Assembly (NCBI GenBank): GCA_947446595.1
Contig: CANFGS010000006.1
Coordinates: 1-64,000, forward strand
Length of the DNA stretch: 64,000 bases
Reading direction: 5' to 3'
Source of the DNA: Neisseriaceae bacterium
Lineage (GTDB): Bacteria; Pseudomonadota; Gammaproteobacteria; Burkholderiales; UBA11063
Shown here: positions 43,687-53,245 of the stretch, in pieces
How positions within the stretch are numbered: position 1 is the first letter of the stretch
How the letters are laid out: the number at the start of each line of letters is the position of its first letter
Program-made: the position numbers and the translations under genes
Notes under the pieces: generated by a model
What the model saw: only the letters and a program-made list of their open reading frames with translations
What the model was told of the DNA's origin: nothing
Database searches by the model: none

Positions 43687-44127
43687 ATGATACCAGCACC
43701 ACAAAATAAAACCCAGTTGCAGCAAACCTATACTAATTTATGGGCAACTGACCCATCATTAGCCTATTTTATTGATGTAGAGTTAGCACCCAGCACCAAT
43801 ACTGATGGCTACCAGCCTGGCTGTATTTTAGCCCAATATACTGCTGGGCAATATCAAGGTCAATGTGTCAATTACGATCCGAGTGGTACAGATGGACAAA
43901 ATGTAGCCTTGATTGTATTAACTGACCAATACCTCACTCCAGATGCACAAAAGTTGGGTACACAAGGTCAGGCATTAGTGCAAGCGGTATTAGGTGGTGC
44001 TACATTTTATCAAGACCAAGTGTACTTTAATAAGCAAGATGGTACAGATAATATTGCACCAGCAATTGCGCAAATTGGAGGCAAGATTGCTTTTGGTCGT
44101 GTTGGCTTATATGCAATTGGTACTTAA
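43687..44127 (+). CDS. Putative head decoration/cement protein
   Basis: Position directly upstream of the capsid gene; beta-rich Gly-rich sequence. Confidence 0.5.
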   Translation: MIPAPQNKTQLQQTYTNLWATDPSLAYFIDVELAPSTNTDGYQPGCILAQYTAGQYQGQCVNYDPSGTDGQNVALIVLTDQYLTPDAQKLGTQGQALVQAVLGGATFYQDQVYFNKQDGTDNIAPAIAQIGGKIAFGRVGLYAIGT

Positions 44128-44139
44128 TATGATAGTTTT

Positions 44140-45507
44140 ATGGAGCACAAAATGACTATAGATCAAAATTTACTTATCAAAGCCCAGAAGATTGCCGAAA
44201 AAGTCCGCTCTCAAGTTGGAGTTATTGACGTTGAGCAATTACTGGAGTTTGGCAGAGCCGAAATTAAAAAATCAGGTAATCTAACTAAAAAAGTTCAATT
44301 TTCAACAGATAGCACTATTAGTGTCGGACAGTATGGTGTTGTGATTGATAATATCCGCCGTGATTATGGTTCAACTGAGGATTCAACCTTTAGTTTAGAT
44401 GATTATTTCCCTGAACGTTTTAGTAATATGCCATATATTGTAAACTCAATTCTTGAAGGTAATACAGGGCTATTACCGCCAAGAGCATTAGGTCAACCAA
44501 TACCACAAGTTAAACGACTCAATATTAAGTCCACTACATTTAGTGCTGCTGGTTATGCAGGCGGTATGTCATTTGGTGAATTAGATATGTTCCTACGTAA
44601 TTTAAGCTCTCAGGATATTTCAGAGAACGGTTTGGATACTTATCTAATCTACAATGAGCTAAAACTATTAACTCAATTATATTCACGCAAGAAATTGCTT
44701 ACTGCTCAAGCAGCAACGTTAGGACAGATTGAATATGAGTCTGATGGACAGTTTGACTTTCAGGCTAACTACGGAATACCTGCAGAAAATATTGTCCGCC
44801 CAATATCAGGCAACTGGCTAAATCCAAATAACACGATTAACCAAAATGCAATGCCATTTCAGGATTTGTCTTATATTTTAGATCGTTATCCACCATTTTA
44901 TAAGTTCAGAAGTGCCTATATGCGTGGTGGTAAATTAATCATGAATCCGACTACTGCCGATGGCTTCTTGAACAATATCAATAACAACGAATGGGCAAGG
45001 AACATCTTTGGCAATGCTGCCATATTTAAACGTGCCACTATGGATATGTGGTTACAGCATATGTACCCATCTGGCAATTTGCAAGCAGTTATTGAAGATG
45101 ACATGTATATTGATGATGATGGAGTTAGCAGATATACTATTCCTGATGGACGTATATTAATTGGCTTTGACTCTGCATCGCATGGTGGTAGCTTGGGTGA
45201 GTTTGTATTTATTCCAGCGGCACAAAAAGGCGGATTATTAAATGCACAACCTGGTGTTTATACCTTATTGGAGGATTGTTCAGTACCAGGTAGTCGTGGC
45301 GGTGTGGGTAATCCATTTGTAAATATTATCGCTGGATTTAACGGCTTACCACGCATAGCCAATCCAAACAATATGTTAATCATTGATGTTTTAGCTGTAA
45401 ACAGTGACTCATCACCTTCATCATTTCAAGAGGAGCAATTAAATGACCGAGAATCAAATAACCAAAGAGCAAATACAAACAAACGAAAAGGTGCGAGTGC
45501 GACTTAA
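44140..45507 (+). CDS. Major capsid protein
   Basis: Position and size; DYFPERFSNMPYIVNSILEGNTGLLPPRALGQPIP, AAGYAGGMSFGELD. Confidence 0.75.
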   Translation: MEHKMTIDQNLLIKAQKIAEKVRSQVGVIDVEQLLEFGRAEIKKSGNLTKKVQFSTDSTISVGQYGVVIDNIRRDYGSTEDSTFSLDDYFPERFSNMPYIVNSILEGNTGLLPPRALGQPIPQVKRLNIKSTTFSAAGYAGGMSFGELDMFLRNLSSQDISENGLDTYLIYNELKLLTQLYSRKKLLTAQAATLGQIEYESDGQFDFQANYGIPAENIVRPISGNWLNPNNTINQNAMPFQDLSYILDRYPPFYKFRSAYMRGGKLIMNPTTADGFLNNINNNEWARNIFGNAAIFKRATMDMWLQHMYPSGNLQAVIEDDMYIDDDGVSRYTIPDGRILIGFDSASHGGSLGEFVFIPAAQKGGLLNAQPGVYTLLEDCSVPGSRGGVGNPFVNIIAGFNGLPRIANPNNMLIIDVLAVNSDSSPSSFQEEQLNDRESNNQRANTNKRKGASAT

Positions 45508-45706
45508 TCTAACCAGCGCAATACCTAGTAAGGGATTAACAACTGATCCAATAATTCACAATGCTAATGAGGTTGTGGAGGTTGAACCAGAATTAGCCAA
45601 GAAATGGACAACTGAAAAGTATCGCAGAAGTCCAACTAAAATGTGTGAGCGCAAAGGTGGTGATTTCTTATTGCCTGAGTATATTACACGGGCAAGTTAT
45701 GTATAA
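45443..45706 (+). CDS. Small hypothetical head protein overlapping the capsid 3' end
   Basis: 87-aa ORF with SD (aagaggagca) inside the capsid gene, 65-nt overlap. Confidence 0.6.
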   Translation: MTENQITKEQIQTNEKVRVRLNLTSAIPSKGLTTDPIIHNANEVVEVEPELAKKWTTEKYRRSPTKMCERKGGDFLLPEYITRASYV

Positions 45707-45716
45707 AGGCTAAGCG

Positions 45717-46295
45717 ATGCCAGCAAATTATTTGCAACCACGTTATCTAACTATTGATGATGTAAAGCCGTATCTTGAAGGTAAAGTTACATTTGCTGCT
45801 GATATCAATCAGGGGTTACCTGATGACCAATTCGGTGAGCTGATTGCTTTTGGTGAGAGTGCATTAGAGCGTGATTTTTCACCATACTTCAAGATACCAT
45901 TACAAACTACCGATGGTGCTAACTGGTTGCAATTACCTGCGGATACTATTGCATTACTTAAAAAGTGCTTAATTAATCGTGCCTGTTTACAGACTCTACG
46001 TCAGACCTTTGGTAGCAATACCAATGTGCGGGGTGATAACTATGAGGACAAGTATGAAGTTGAATATTCGGCATTAAAAAGCACTTTATTTCAACAAAAA
46101 CCCAATGGAGTATTTTTATTTCCACCAGCAGCAGGCTTGGCATTAGCTAATAATGGTATTAACTATAACAACGTATTGCCTGGCGGTAAAAATGTACCTC
46201 TTGGCGGGGGTAATGTACCAAGTGCGCTAAGTTACGCAAGAACTCGATTAAATAATCCTGGTCGTTCTTTTTGGTATTTCTATGTCAGAAAATAA
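45717..46295 (+). CDS. Head-tail connector-like protein
   Basis: YLTIDDVKPYLEGKVTFAAD... gp36/DUF1320-like start, position after capsid. Confidence 0.55.
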   Translation: MPANYLQPRYLTIDDVKPYLEGKVTFAADINQGLPDDQFGELIAFGESALERDFSPYFKIPLQTTDGANWLQLPADTIALLKKCLINRACLQTLRQTFGSNTNVRGDNYEDKYEVEYSALKSTLFQQKPNGVFLFPPAAGLALANNGINYNNVLPGGKNVPLGGGNVPSALSYARTRLNNPGRSFWYFYVRK

Positions 46296-46722
46296 TACCA
46301 AACAAGCTATTAAACAGGCTGTTATTGATGCAGTCAATGATAGCAAAGACGAGATTATCAGCCAAATTACTAATCAAAAGCGCACCATGTTCGATGATAA
46401 TTCACATGCATGGTCACCATTATTACCGCAGACCATAGCTCGTAAAAAACGAGAAAAGGACTTATTCAGATCACCTGAGAGTATCAATATCCGCAATGGT
46501 GATTTATTCAGGGCTTTTACCAATACAGGCAGCTATAAAACCACAAAGAGCAATGAACGCATTGATTTTGATATTGAGCTAGATGATGATTTGCAAAATA
46601 AAACCAATGTGGTAGCTTCGCATGGGCGTAATATAGTTGATGTAACCCAAACTGAACTAAACCAGATAACCAACACCTTAGCAAACGTGATTGCTAAAAC
46701 TATAAGGCAGAAATATGAGTGA
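46282..46722 (+). CDS. Virion morphogenesis / head completion-like protein
   Basis: WSPLLPQTIARKKREKDLFRSPESINIRNGDLFRAFT pattern of virion morphogenesis proteins. Confidence 0.6.
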   Translation: MSENNTKQAIKQAVIDAVNDSKDEIISQITNQKRTMFDDNSHAWSPLLPQTIARKKREKDLFRSPESINIRNGDLFRAFTNTGSYKTTKSNERIDFDIELDDDLQNKTNVVASHGRNIVDVTQTELNQITNTLANVIAKTIRQKYE

Positions 46723-47302
46723 CCGTATTGATAAAGCTACCTACAGTCTATATTGCAATTTACCATCGCAATTATTAGTGCAGTCAGTAGTAAATTATTT
46801 CAATAGCCCACTATCGGGTAAGTTTGGGCAGTTATTTGGTAGCAATGTATTTTCTTATCGGCGTGATGATACCGAAGAACGAGTATTACCATCCCTCAAC
46901 GTTTACTCACTTGGCTTTGAAACCACTGGCGATTTAGCGTATTTGCTTGGTAATCTTCGACTAGAATTTAATTTGCCAGTAAAACTTATTCGTGCTCGGC
47001 AAACTGAAGCAGGTATCGTAATTGGTGAGAGCTTGTTTTTGCTAACTCGTAACCCACAGTGGTTAATGAGTATTATGGAAACTGTGCCAGCACTTAAAGA
47101 GCTAGGTACACGGTTATCAGCTAATTATGAACCATTGTACCCACATGATAAAGATAGCTTGATGTTTTTTGTAACTATGAATTACAAAGTTGATATTGCC
47201 AGTTATTTTGATTATCTAAATGACAACGGGCTTGATGTATCCGATCCATGCAATGTGGCTGATATTGTTAAGGTCTATGATTTGGATATTCCACAACTAT
47301 AG
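46715..47302 (+). CDS. Tail completion/terminator-like protein
   Basis: Position between connector genes and tail sheath. Confidence 0.45.
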   Translation: MSDRIDKATYSLYCNLPSQLLVQSVVNYFNSPLSGKFGQLFGSNVFSYRRDDTEERVLPSLNVYSLGFETTGDLAYLLGNLRLEFNLPVKLIRARQTEAGIVIGESLFLLTRNPQWLMSIMETVPALKELGTRLSANYEPLYPHDKDSLMFFVTMNYKVDIASYFDYLNDNGLDVSDPCNVADIVKVYDLDIPQL

Positions 47303-47307
47303 TTGAT

Positions 47308-48072
47308 TTATACTAATTTAACTACAATTTTATCCTGCCCAATATCACCAATAATTATGATATTAGGATCTTTATATTGTTTGTTTAAATATTCAAATTC
47401 AATTCCCAATTTATTGATTTCTTCATCACCGCAGTCTATGGGAATATTTATTAATTTGTTGATAATTGAATGAATTTGCGTTAATAATATTTCATCCCAT
47501 TCGTTTAATAAATTAGCTATTGCCTCTCGTTTAAAGACTGTATCTTCACTTTGATTATTTGAGGAATACCCAGCAGCTTCACCAATTTCTAAAGAAAATC
47601 TACACTGAATAAAAGACCTTTTAATATTTTCTTGTTTTTTATTTGGCGAGTGTGCTGCAAAAGTATTTCTATATTCTAAAATTGAGGCATTATAAAAATT
47701 ATCATTTAATTCTAAATTAAGTTTTTTGTTAAAGCAGTCTAAAACTTCTTTTTGTAAAAAACATGCATTCATTAATCCGTAAAATCTCAAATAACGTTCA
47801 CCTACACTTGAATCCTTTGTTGCACCACCGACACCATATTTTCTAAAGTTGTACTTAGCTTCTTGAGTATCCTCTAAAATATAGAAACAATCAATAACCA
47901 AATCATAATTTTCATATTTAATGGTTGTATATTTTTTTAATAAATTTTCAAATGTAACATCATTCCCGCTATTATTAGATGCAATAAATATTCTACTAAA
48001 CATTTTTCGGCAAACATCAATATATTTATCAATTAATTCAAATTGGGTTTTTTGAAAAGGTATTTCTGGCAT
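47308..48072 (-). CDS. HEPN-like protein (RNTFAAH motif), antisense cargo gene
   Basis: EYRNTFAAHSPNKK matches HEPN RNx4H ribonuclease signature in an all-helical-looking ORF; opposite strand to the tail operon. Confidence 0.55.
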   Translation of the reverse strand: MPEIPFQKTQFELIDKYIDVCRKMFSRIFIASNNSGNDVTFENLLKKYTTIKYENYDLVIDCFYILEDTQEAKYNFRKYGVGGATKDSSVGERYLRFYGLMNACFLQKEVLDCFNKKLNLELNDNFYNASILEYRNTFAAHSPNKKQENIKRSFIQCRFSLEIGEAAGYSSNNQSEDTVFKREAIANLLNEWDEILLTQIHSIINKLINIPIDCGDEEINKLGIEFEYLNKQYKDPNIIIIGDIGQDKIVVKLV

Positions 48073-48209
48073 TATGAATCTTTCTATTTATTTGGCATAA
48101 TTTTAACATTTTTGTACCACTAGAAATACAGGAAACTAAGCGAGCCTAATTCTGGACTAAGTAATATCCATTTAAATGATTTTATTTAGGTTAAAGGAGC
48201 AAGTTTCTC

Positions 48210-50165
48210 ATGCCAATAATCAACAAAGTACCAAATAAAAAAATCACTATCAATTTACAGGGCGCAATCGGTATTCCTAGTACCGATGCCAATATCTTAT
48301 TAATTGGGCATAGAAGTGGCGTAGTTAGTGGCGCAGTGCCCAGTTATGCAGAGTTACAACCTAAATCAGGTTACCCATTATTAACAGCATATAGGTCATA
48401 TGATTTGCCGAGTTTTAGTAGTGGTGACACTGCAATTAGCTATATGCAGGCATTAGGATTTACAGCAAACTATGGTTTATCTAATAGCCTATTATTCCCA
48501 GCACCAACTCAGGTAATTACGCCACCAAGTGTGAGTTCATTATCAAGTGGCGAATTATCAGCTAAAACCAAATTCAAGAAACAATCTCTACAAGATGGTG
48601 CATCTACCGTAACCCTACAATGGGATGTTGCACCAATTGGCTTTGATTTGCTAGTGGGCAGTAGTAAAGAAATAAACATCATCCAGATTAATGGTGCTAA
48701 TACTGCAACGGCTATCACGCAAAGCGTTAACCTTAATCCATATCAATTAGTGCTAACTAATGTACAAGGAACATTCACTACTGCCGCCCAAATTGCAGTG
48801 AGTTACATTGATACAGATGCCAATGTACCTGATCCAGCCAGAACCGATGAAATCTGCATGATGGTATACAGTGCTGTCAATAGTATCAATACTAACTTCC
48901 CACAAACCATTAATACTATTACACCAACAATTAGTATTTGCTTTTTAAATCCGATGGATACTGGATTTAACCCTAATAGTACGCCAATCCAATATCTAAA
49001 TAGCGATGGCAGCAATGCTGTATTAAGTGCGGTACAAACGCTACCTAACGGCAACACTGGTATTTATTTTGCCACCACGCCTGCTAATTTTGGAGTAGCT
49101 CCGTTAACAGCACTTGGCAACACGTTAGTCAGTAAAGACTCGTCTAATAGTGGTACGTTGGTACAAGTATTGCCTGGTATTACCTCTAGCGGTATCGGCA
49201 TAGAGTTAACCAATATCACAGGAACATTTGCAGTTGGTGATGGGGTTACTATTGCTTTGGATAGTACTCAGGATATATTTAGCCTATTAACTACAGCCAA
49301 ACAATATCCAGTTAGCCCATATGAAGTTAAGACTCAATCGGATATTAGTAGCCCGACATCTAAGTTTGTACCACTATTTAATTATTTGGCTAAAGCTAAT
49401 GCACCAACTTCGGTTAATAATGGTTCATTTTTTGCAATGGCTGTAGTATCTAATATCTCAATACCAAAACAACAAGCAAGCACTTTACCAGTATTTGATC
49501 CATCCACATTTGGTGCTGAATATATAACAGGAGCATATTATCCATACATCAGAAAACTTGGCGATTATCCACTAAATAGTGCGATTGTAGCAAGTCAGTA
49601 TGCGGGAATTATTGCCTGCAATGATGTACCCTTTAATCCACTAAATAACGTATTACTCAAATTACCAGTTGTAGCAGATTTAACTACAGTATTAAACGAT
49701 TTAAGCTCCATCACAGTTGCAATTAATCTAGGCTGGACACCTATTGGGGTTAACTCTAAATTACAAGCCTATATTGTGCGTGCAGTTACAGGCTTATTGT
49801 ACTTACCTGGTACAGAAGCACCAGATACTGAGTATTTCCCAGTTACTGATTGGCAAATAATCGGCTTATGGAAGAAGGCAGTATTTCAGGCATTGAGTCA
49901 GCCATCATTTACCAATAAGCGTAAGTCAACCCAGTTAAAAGACAATATCATCAATGCATTACAACCATTAGCCCTAAATTTTGAAACACAAGGCATGTTT
50001 TATAACATGGCAAAACTAGTTGGTGAATTCCAAACTACTGATGATGCCCAAGACCCAGCAAAATACAATGTGATTACTCCAGTTTGCGTGACCCCAGAAT
50101 TTAACGCAATTGAGGTAACCGTAAACGTAGTTAGCTATTTATCGCAAGTAACTACTACAGCTTAG
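48210..50165 (+). CDS. Contractile tail sheath protein
   Basis: Long ORF before the tail tube; WTPIGVNSKLQAYIVRAVTGLLYLPGTEAPDTEYFPVTDWQIIGLWKKAVFQALSQP. Confidence 0.75.
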   Translation: MPIINKVPNKKITINLQGAIGIPSTDANILLIGHRSGVVSGAVPSYAELQPKSGYPLLTAYRSYDLPSFSSGDTAISYMQALGFTANYGLSNSLLFPAPTQVITPPSVSSLSSGELSAKTKFKKQSLQDGASTVTLQWDVAPIGFDLLVGSSKEINIIQINGANTATAITQSVNLNPYQLVLTNVQGTFTTAAQIAVSYIDTDANVPDPARTDEICMMVYSAVNSINTNFPQTINTITPTISICFLNPMDTGFNPNSTPIQYLNSDGSNAVLSAVQTLPNGNTGIYFATTPANFGVAPLTALGNTLVSKDSSNSGTLVQVLPGITSSGIGIELTNITGTFAVGDGVTIALDSTQDIFSLLTTAKQYPVSPYEVKTQSDISSPTSKFVPLFNYLAKANAPTSVNNGSFFAMAVVSNISIPKQQASTLPVFDPSTFGAEYITGAYYPYIRKLGDYPLNSAIVASQYAGIIACNDVPFNPLNNVLLKLPVVADLTTVLNDLSSITVAINLGWTPIGVNSKLQAYIVRAVTGLLYLPGTEAPDTEYFPVTDWQIIGLWKKAVFQALSQPSFTNKRKSTQLKDNIINALQPLALNFETQGMFYNMAKLVGEFQTTDDAQDPAKYNVITPVCVTPEFNAIEVTVNVVSYLSQVTTTA

Positions 50166-50186
50166 ATACTATAAGGAGCAAGCAAT

Positions 50187-50612
50187 ATGGCAGGATTTTA
50201 TGCAGAACGTGGTTTTATAACCCTAAATGGTGTGCCATTTACCGATCAGGGTAATATAAAAAGCGTAACAGTCAATGTTAATGAGAATTTAAGCGATGTG
50301 CCTGGTATGACAACTGACCATTCAACACCAGGTTTTACTCGTGGTAATACAACCGTTAGCGCAGCAGTTGAGATATTTATACCTAATCAAGGCAACACGA
50401 TACCCAATTTTTCGGCACTGGATTATGAGAGTAATAATTTTGCTCTTGTGGTAGTTGCAAGCTCCAATGCTTATAACGGTAAATATGCTGGTAAAACCTA
50501 TATCCTGAATAACATTGCTTATGATGGAGGCTCTGCTGGTTTTGCAGGTGTCGGACAAGTCGGTACAACTACGGCTAATTTTAAAGCACAAACTTATCAA
50601 GAGGTTAATTAA
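50187..50612 (+). CDS. Tail tube protein
   Basis: GFYAERGFITLNGVPFTDQGNIKSVTVNVNENLSDVPGMTTDHSTPGFTRGNTTVS; follows sheath. Confidence 0.7.
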   Translation: MAGFYAERGFITLNGVPFTDQGNIKSVTVNVNENLSDVPGMTTDHSTPGFTRGNTTVSAAVEIFIPNQGNTIPNFSALDYESNNFALVVVASSNAYNGKYAGKTYILNNIAYDGGSAGFAGVGQVGTTTANFKAQTYQEVN

Positions 50613-50647
50613 TTAGCCTATAAACCAATTTAGGAAAGTAAAGAATT

Positions 50648-51277
50648 ATGCAAAAAATACATACACCAGATGATAAAGATACTAACAAAGCTGATTCAAT
50701 TATTAAAGCCATGAAGGTAGCTCACGACCCCCGTGATGATGACAAATTACCTGAGCAAAAGTTTAGTGAGATTGAGGCTCAGTATGACTTATTGAAGCAG
50801 ATGCGCAGTGGCGTGCATTCCAAGTTCATTATTGAACATGATGGTAAAGAATTTCCGATGCGCCTAATCTCTGAGGATGAACAACAGGAGTGTTTCTTAA
50901 AATCATTGGCTGATTTTTACAAATTACCCGAATATTGCCGTATTCATACGCACTTAATTGATCGTTATAACATGGTGTTTATTTTAGAAAAAGCACTGAG
51001 TTCATCTCCACTAAACCCAACTGATGGTACGGTATTTATGACGCTAAAATGCTTAAAATCAATGACATCAGCAAGTTTAAGTTCATTATTTGCCAAATAT
51101 ACCGCAATGGATAAACAGCTAAACCCATGTGTTGATGAAATGACTGACGATGAGTTTGAGTTTTTATTGGAGGAATGCGTAAAAAAGCCCGAATTAGTGA
51201 GCAGCTTATCGGTACTGCAATTGCAGAGGATAGCACATATATACATCAAACACCTCATATTACTTCGGGACAAATAA
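50648..51277 (+). CDS. Tail assembly chaperone, zero-frame product
   Basis: Between tube and tape measure; ends after internal A_AAA_AAG slippery site. Confidence 0.75.
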   Translation: MQKIHTPDDKDTNKADSIIKAMKVAHDPRDDDKLPEQKFSEIEAQYDLLKQMRSGVHSKFIIEHDGKEFPMRLISEDEQQECFLKSLADFYKLPEYCRIHTHLIDRYNMVFILEKALSSSPLNPTDGTVFMTLKCLKSMTSASLSSLFAKYTAMDKQLNPCVDEMTDDEFEFLLEECVKKPELVSSLSVLQLQRIAHIYIKHLILLRDK

Positions 51278-51378
51278 GCTATTACTTGCTATGGCGTAGT
51301 TATCTTAATCAAAAACAAGCTGATAATGAGGTTAAGCAACTTGCCATATTTGAAAAGCTAAGGGGTAATCGTGGCTGA
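50648..51378 (+). CDS. Tail assembly chaperone, predicted -1 frameshift fusion product
   Basis: A_AAA_AAG at 51181-51187 in frame; -1 frame continues as ARISEQLIGTAIAEDSTYIHQ... to 51378, immediately before tape measure. Confidence 0.75.
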
Positions 51379-53245
51379 AAATATTATCAAAGTTGTATTT
51401 GAGGACAATAGCAATAGTGGTGGTACTACTAATTCAGGTGCTGGAGGTAGTGGCAATAGCTCACCACTCAATGGTACAGCCACCCCATCAGAAAATATAC
51501 TCAGTAGCTTCTCAGCTAAAATATCCCAAGCAGTAGAATTGGTTAAAAGTTTAAGTGCACAAAATAAAGTCAATTTCACTAATTTAAAACAAGCTGCATC
51601 TAAAATTGACCCGATATTCGATCCTAAAAGCGTTAAGGATTTTAATAAGGTACTCAAAGATGCAACTGCCGATAATGCTTCCATAACCAAACAATTTAAA
51701 GAAATCAACAAATCACTACTTGAATTTAATAAACAGCTCAAAAACTCCAATGAAAATACCAAAGATAACAACTCTAGCAATAAAAATAATGGTAGTGGTA
51801 ATAACAGCAATACTATAGCTACCATTGCCAAAACCGTAGCAGGTGGATTACCTCTTTATTATGCTACTGAGGCATTTAGAAGTTATGCTGCAACCAATGC
51901 GCTAGACTCTGGTAATAATCTAATGAACCCTTTAACCTATGCCAGTCAAAGACGGGGACTACAGTTTGAGCAAGATAGAAGTATTGCTAGTGGTATTGGT
52001 GCATTATTGGGTGGTGCTATTGGTTCAATTATACCTGGTGTTGGTACAGCAATCGGTGTAGGTATTGGAGCTACTGCAGGCTCACAAATTGGGAGCTTAG
52101 GTTATAGCTATTTTGGTGGGCAGGATAATGCCCAAGATCAGCTTCAATATGAAGTTAGCCAAAACTATACCAATCTAATGCGAGGTAATAGCCTATCGCA
52201 TCAGTTAGCTTCGATGTACGGCAATACCTTTAATAAACCCAGCGAGAATATGTTTTTATTGCCCCAGTACCTACAAATGGGCAATATGAACCAGTTTGGC
52301 GGTAATTTATCACAATCCGATTTAGCTGGCGTTGCTAAAATATCCGATCGTTATAATGCTAACCCTGCTCAAGTTGGTAGCCTACTTACCCAGATTAATG
52401 CATCAATCAAAGATATGAGTGCCACATTGTTAAATGTTGACTCCCATGCACAGAAAACTGGTGGTGATATTGTATCCCAATTGGCAGTAGCAGTACAGCT
52501 TATGCAAAAAGGCGGATTATCCGCACCTGATGCGATTAATAAAGCATTTAATCAAAGTTTGTATGGTACTACCTATGCAGGAGCACAAAACGGTTATTTT
52601 CAAAGTTCCTATATTAATCAATTCAGGTTACGTACATTGGGTAAAGTTGCAGGCATTGATGTTGAAGGAGTAATGCAAAGCGATCCGAATGCAATTGCTA
52701 AATTTAACCGCCTGCAATCACGAGCTGAGAGTAATAGATTAACGCCTAATGCAGGTAATTTATTGGTAAATATGGTATCCCAAAGTTTAGGCTTAGGTAA
52801 TGGCATAATCAATGCTAACGCAGCTAATCAAGGTACATCTACCCCATACACCGATATATTCAATAAACTAAGTAATCCTGAAACTGTACAGCAAAAAAAC
52901 TATAAGAGTCTGGGTGTTAAAAATCCTGACCAAGACCTGTATGGTGAAATTAATCCACATAACTCATTTAAAAATTCAGTGGTAGATAGAGTAAAAGACT
53001 TTGGTAGCAGTATCCTTGATAAAGGCAAACAATATGTTAGTGAAGGTTTAACTCATTTATTAGCAAAGGAATACTTATCTAATCTGCAACAAATGGAGGT
53101 AGATGAAAAATCTGGCAATATGACAGATTATCAAAACTTGGAACGGTTAAATAAAAACTTAGAACAGCAAATTAAAGCCTTAAATAAGAATACCCAAGCC
53201 CTACAACAAAAGAATATTGCTGGAGGTAGTAGTTATGGCAACTAA
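51371..53245 (+). CDS. Tail tape measure protein
   Basis: Position after frameshifted chaperone, long Gln/Asn/Ser-rich helical ORF with Gly-rich hydrophobic segment (IGALLGGAIGSIIPGVGTAIGVGIGATAGSQIG). Confidence 0.8.
   Translation: MAENIIKVVFEDNSNSGGTTNSGAGGSGNSSPLNGTATPSENILSSFSAKISQAVELVKSLSAQNKVNFTNLKQAASKIDPIFDPKSVKDFNKVLKDATADNASITKQFKEINKSLLEFNKQLKNSNENTKDNNSSNKNNGSGNNSNTIATIAKTVAGGLPLYYATEAFRSYAATNALDSGNNLMNPLTYASQRRGLQFEQDRSIASGIGALLGGAIGSIIPGVGTAIGVGIGATAGSQIGSLGYSYFGGQDNAQDQLQYEVSQNYTNLMRGNSLSHQLASMYGNTFNKPSENMFLLPQYLQMGNMNQFGGNLSQSDLAGVAKISDRYNANPAQVGSLLTQINASIKDMSATLLNVDSHAQKTGGDIVSQLAVAVQLMQKGGLSAPDAINKAFNQSLYGTTYAGAQNGYFQSSYINQFRLRTLGKVAGIDVEGVMQSDPNAIAKFNRLQSRAESNRLTPNAGNLLVNMVSQSLGLGNGIINANAANQGTSTPYTDIFNKLSNPETVQQKNYKSLGVKNPDQDLYGEINPHNSFKNSVVDRVKDFGSSILDKGKQYVSEGLTHLLAKEYLSNLQQMEVDEKSGNMTDYQNLERLNKNLEQQIKALNKNTQALQQKNIAGGSSYGN

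Noticed and set aside
43088-43702. Minus-strand ORFs over the prohead protease gene
   Set aside because: Antisense shadow ORFs of a well-positioned structural gene.
51175-51378. Independent 67-aa gene
   Set aside because: Interpreted as the -1 frame extension of the tail assembly chaperone rather than a separately initiated gene.
51358-51831. 157-aa minus-strand ORF with hydrophobic Leu-rich sequence (possible holin?)
   Set aside because: Antisense of the tape measure N-terminus; the Leu/Pro-rich composition comes from complementing Ser/Asn/Gly codons and it has no independent signals.
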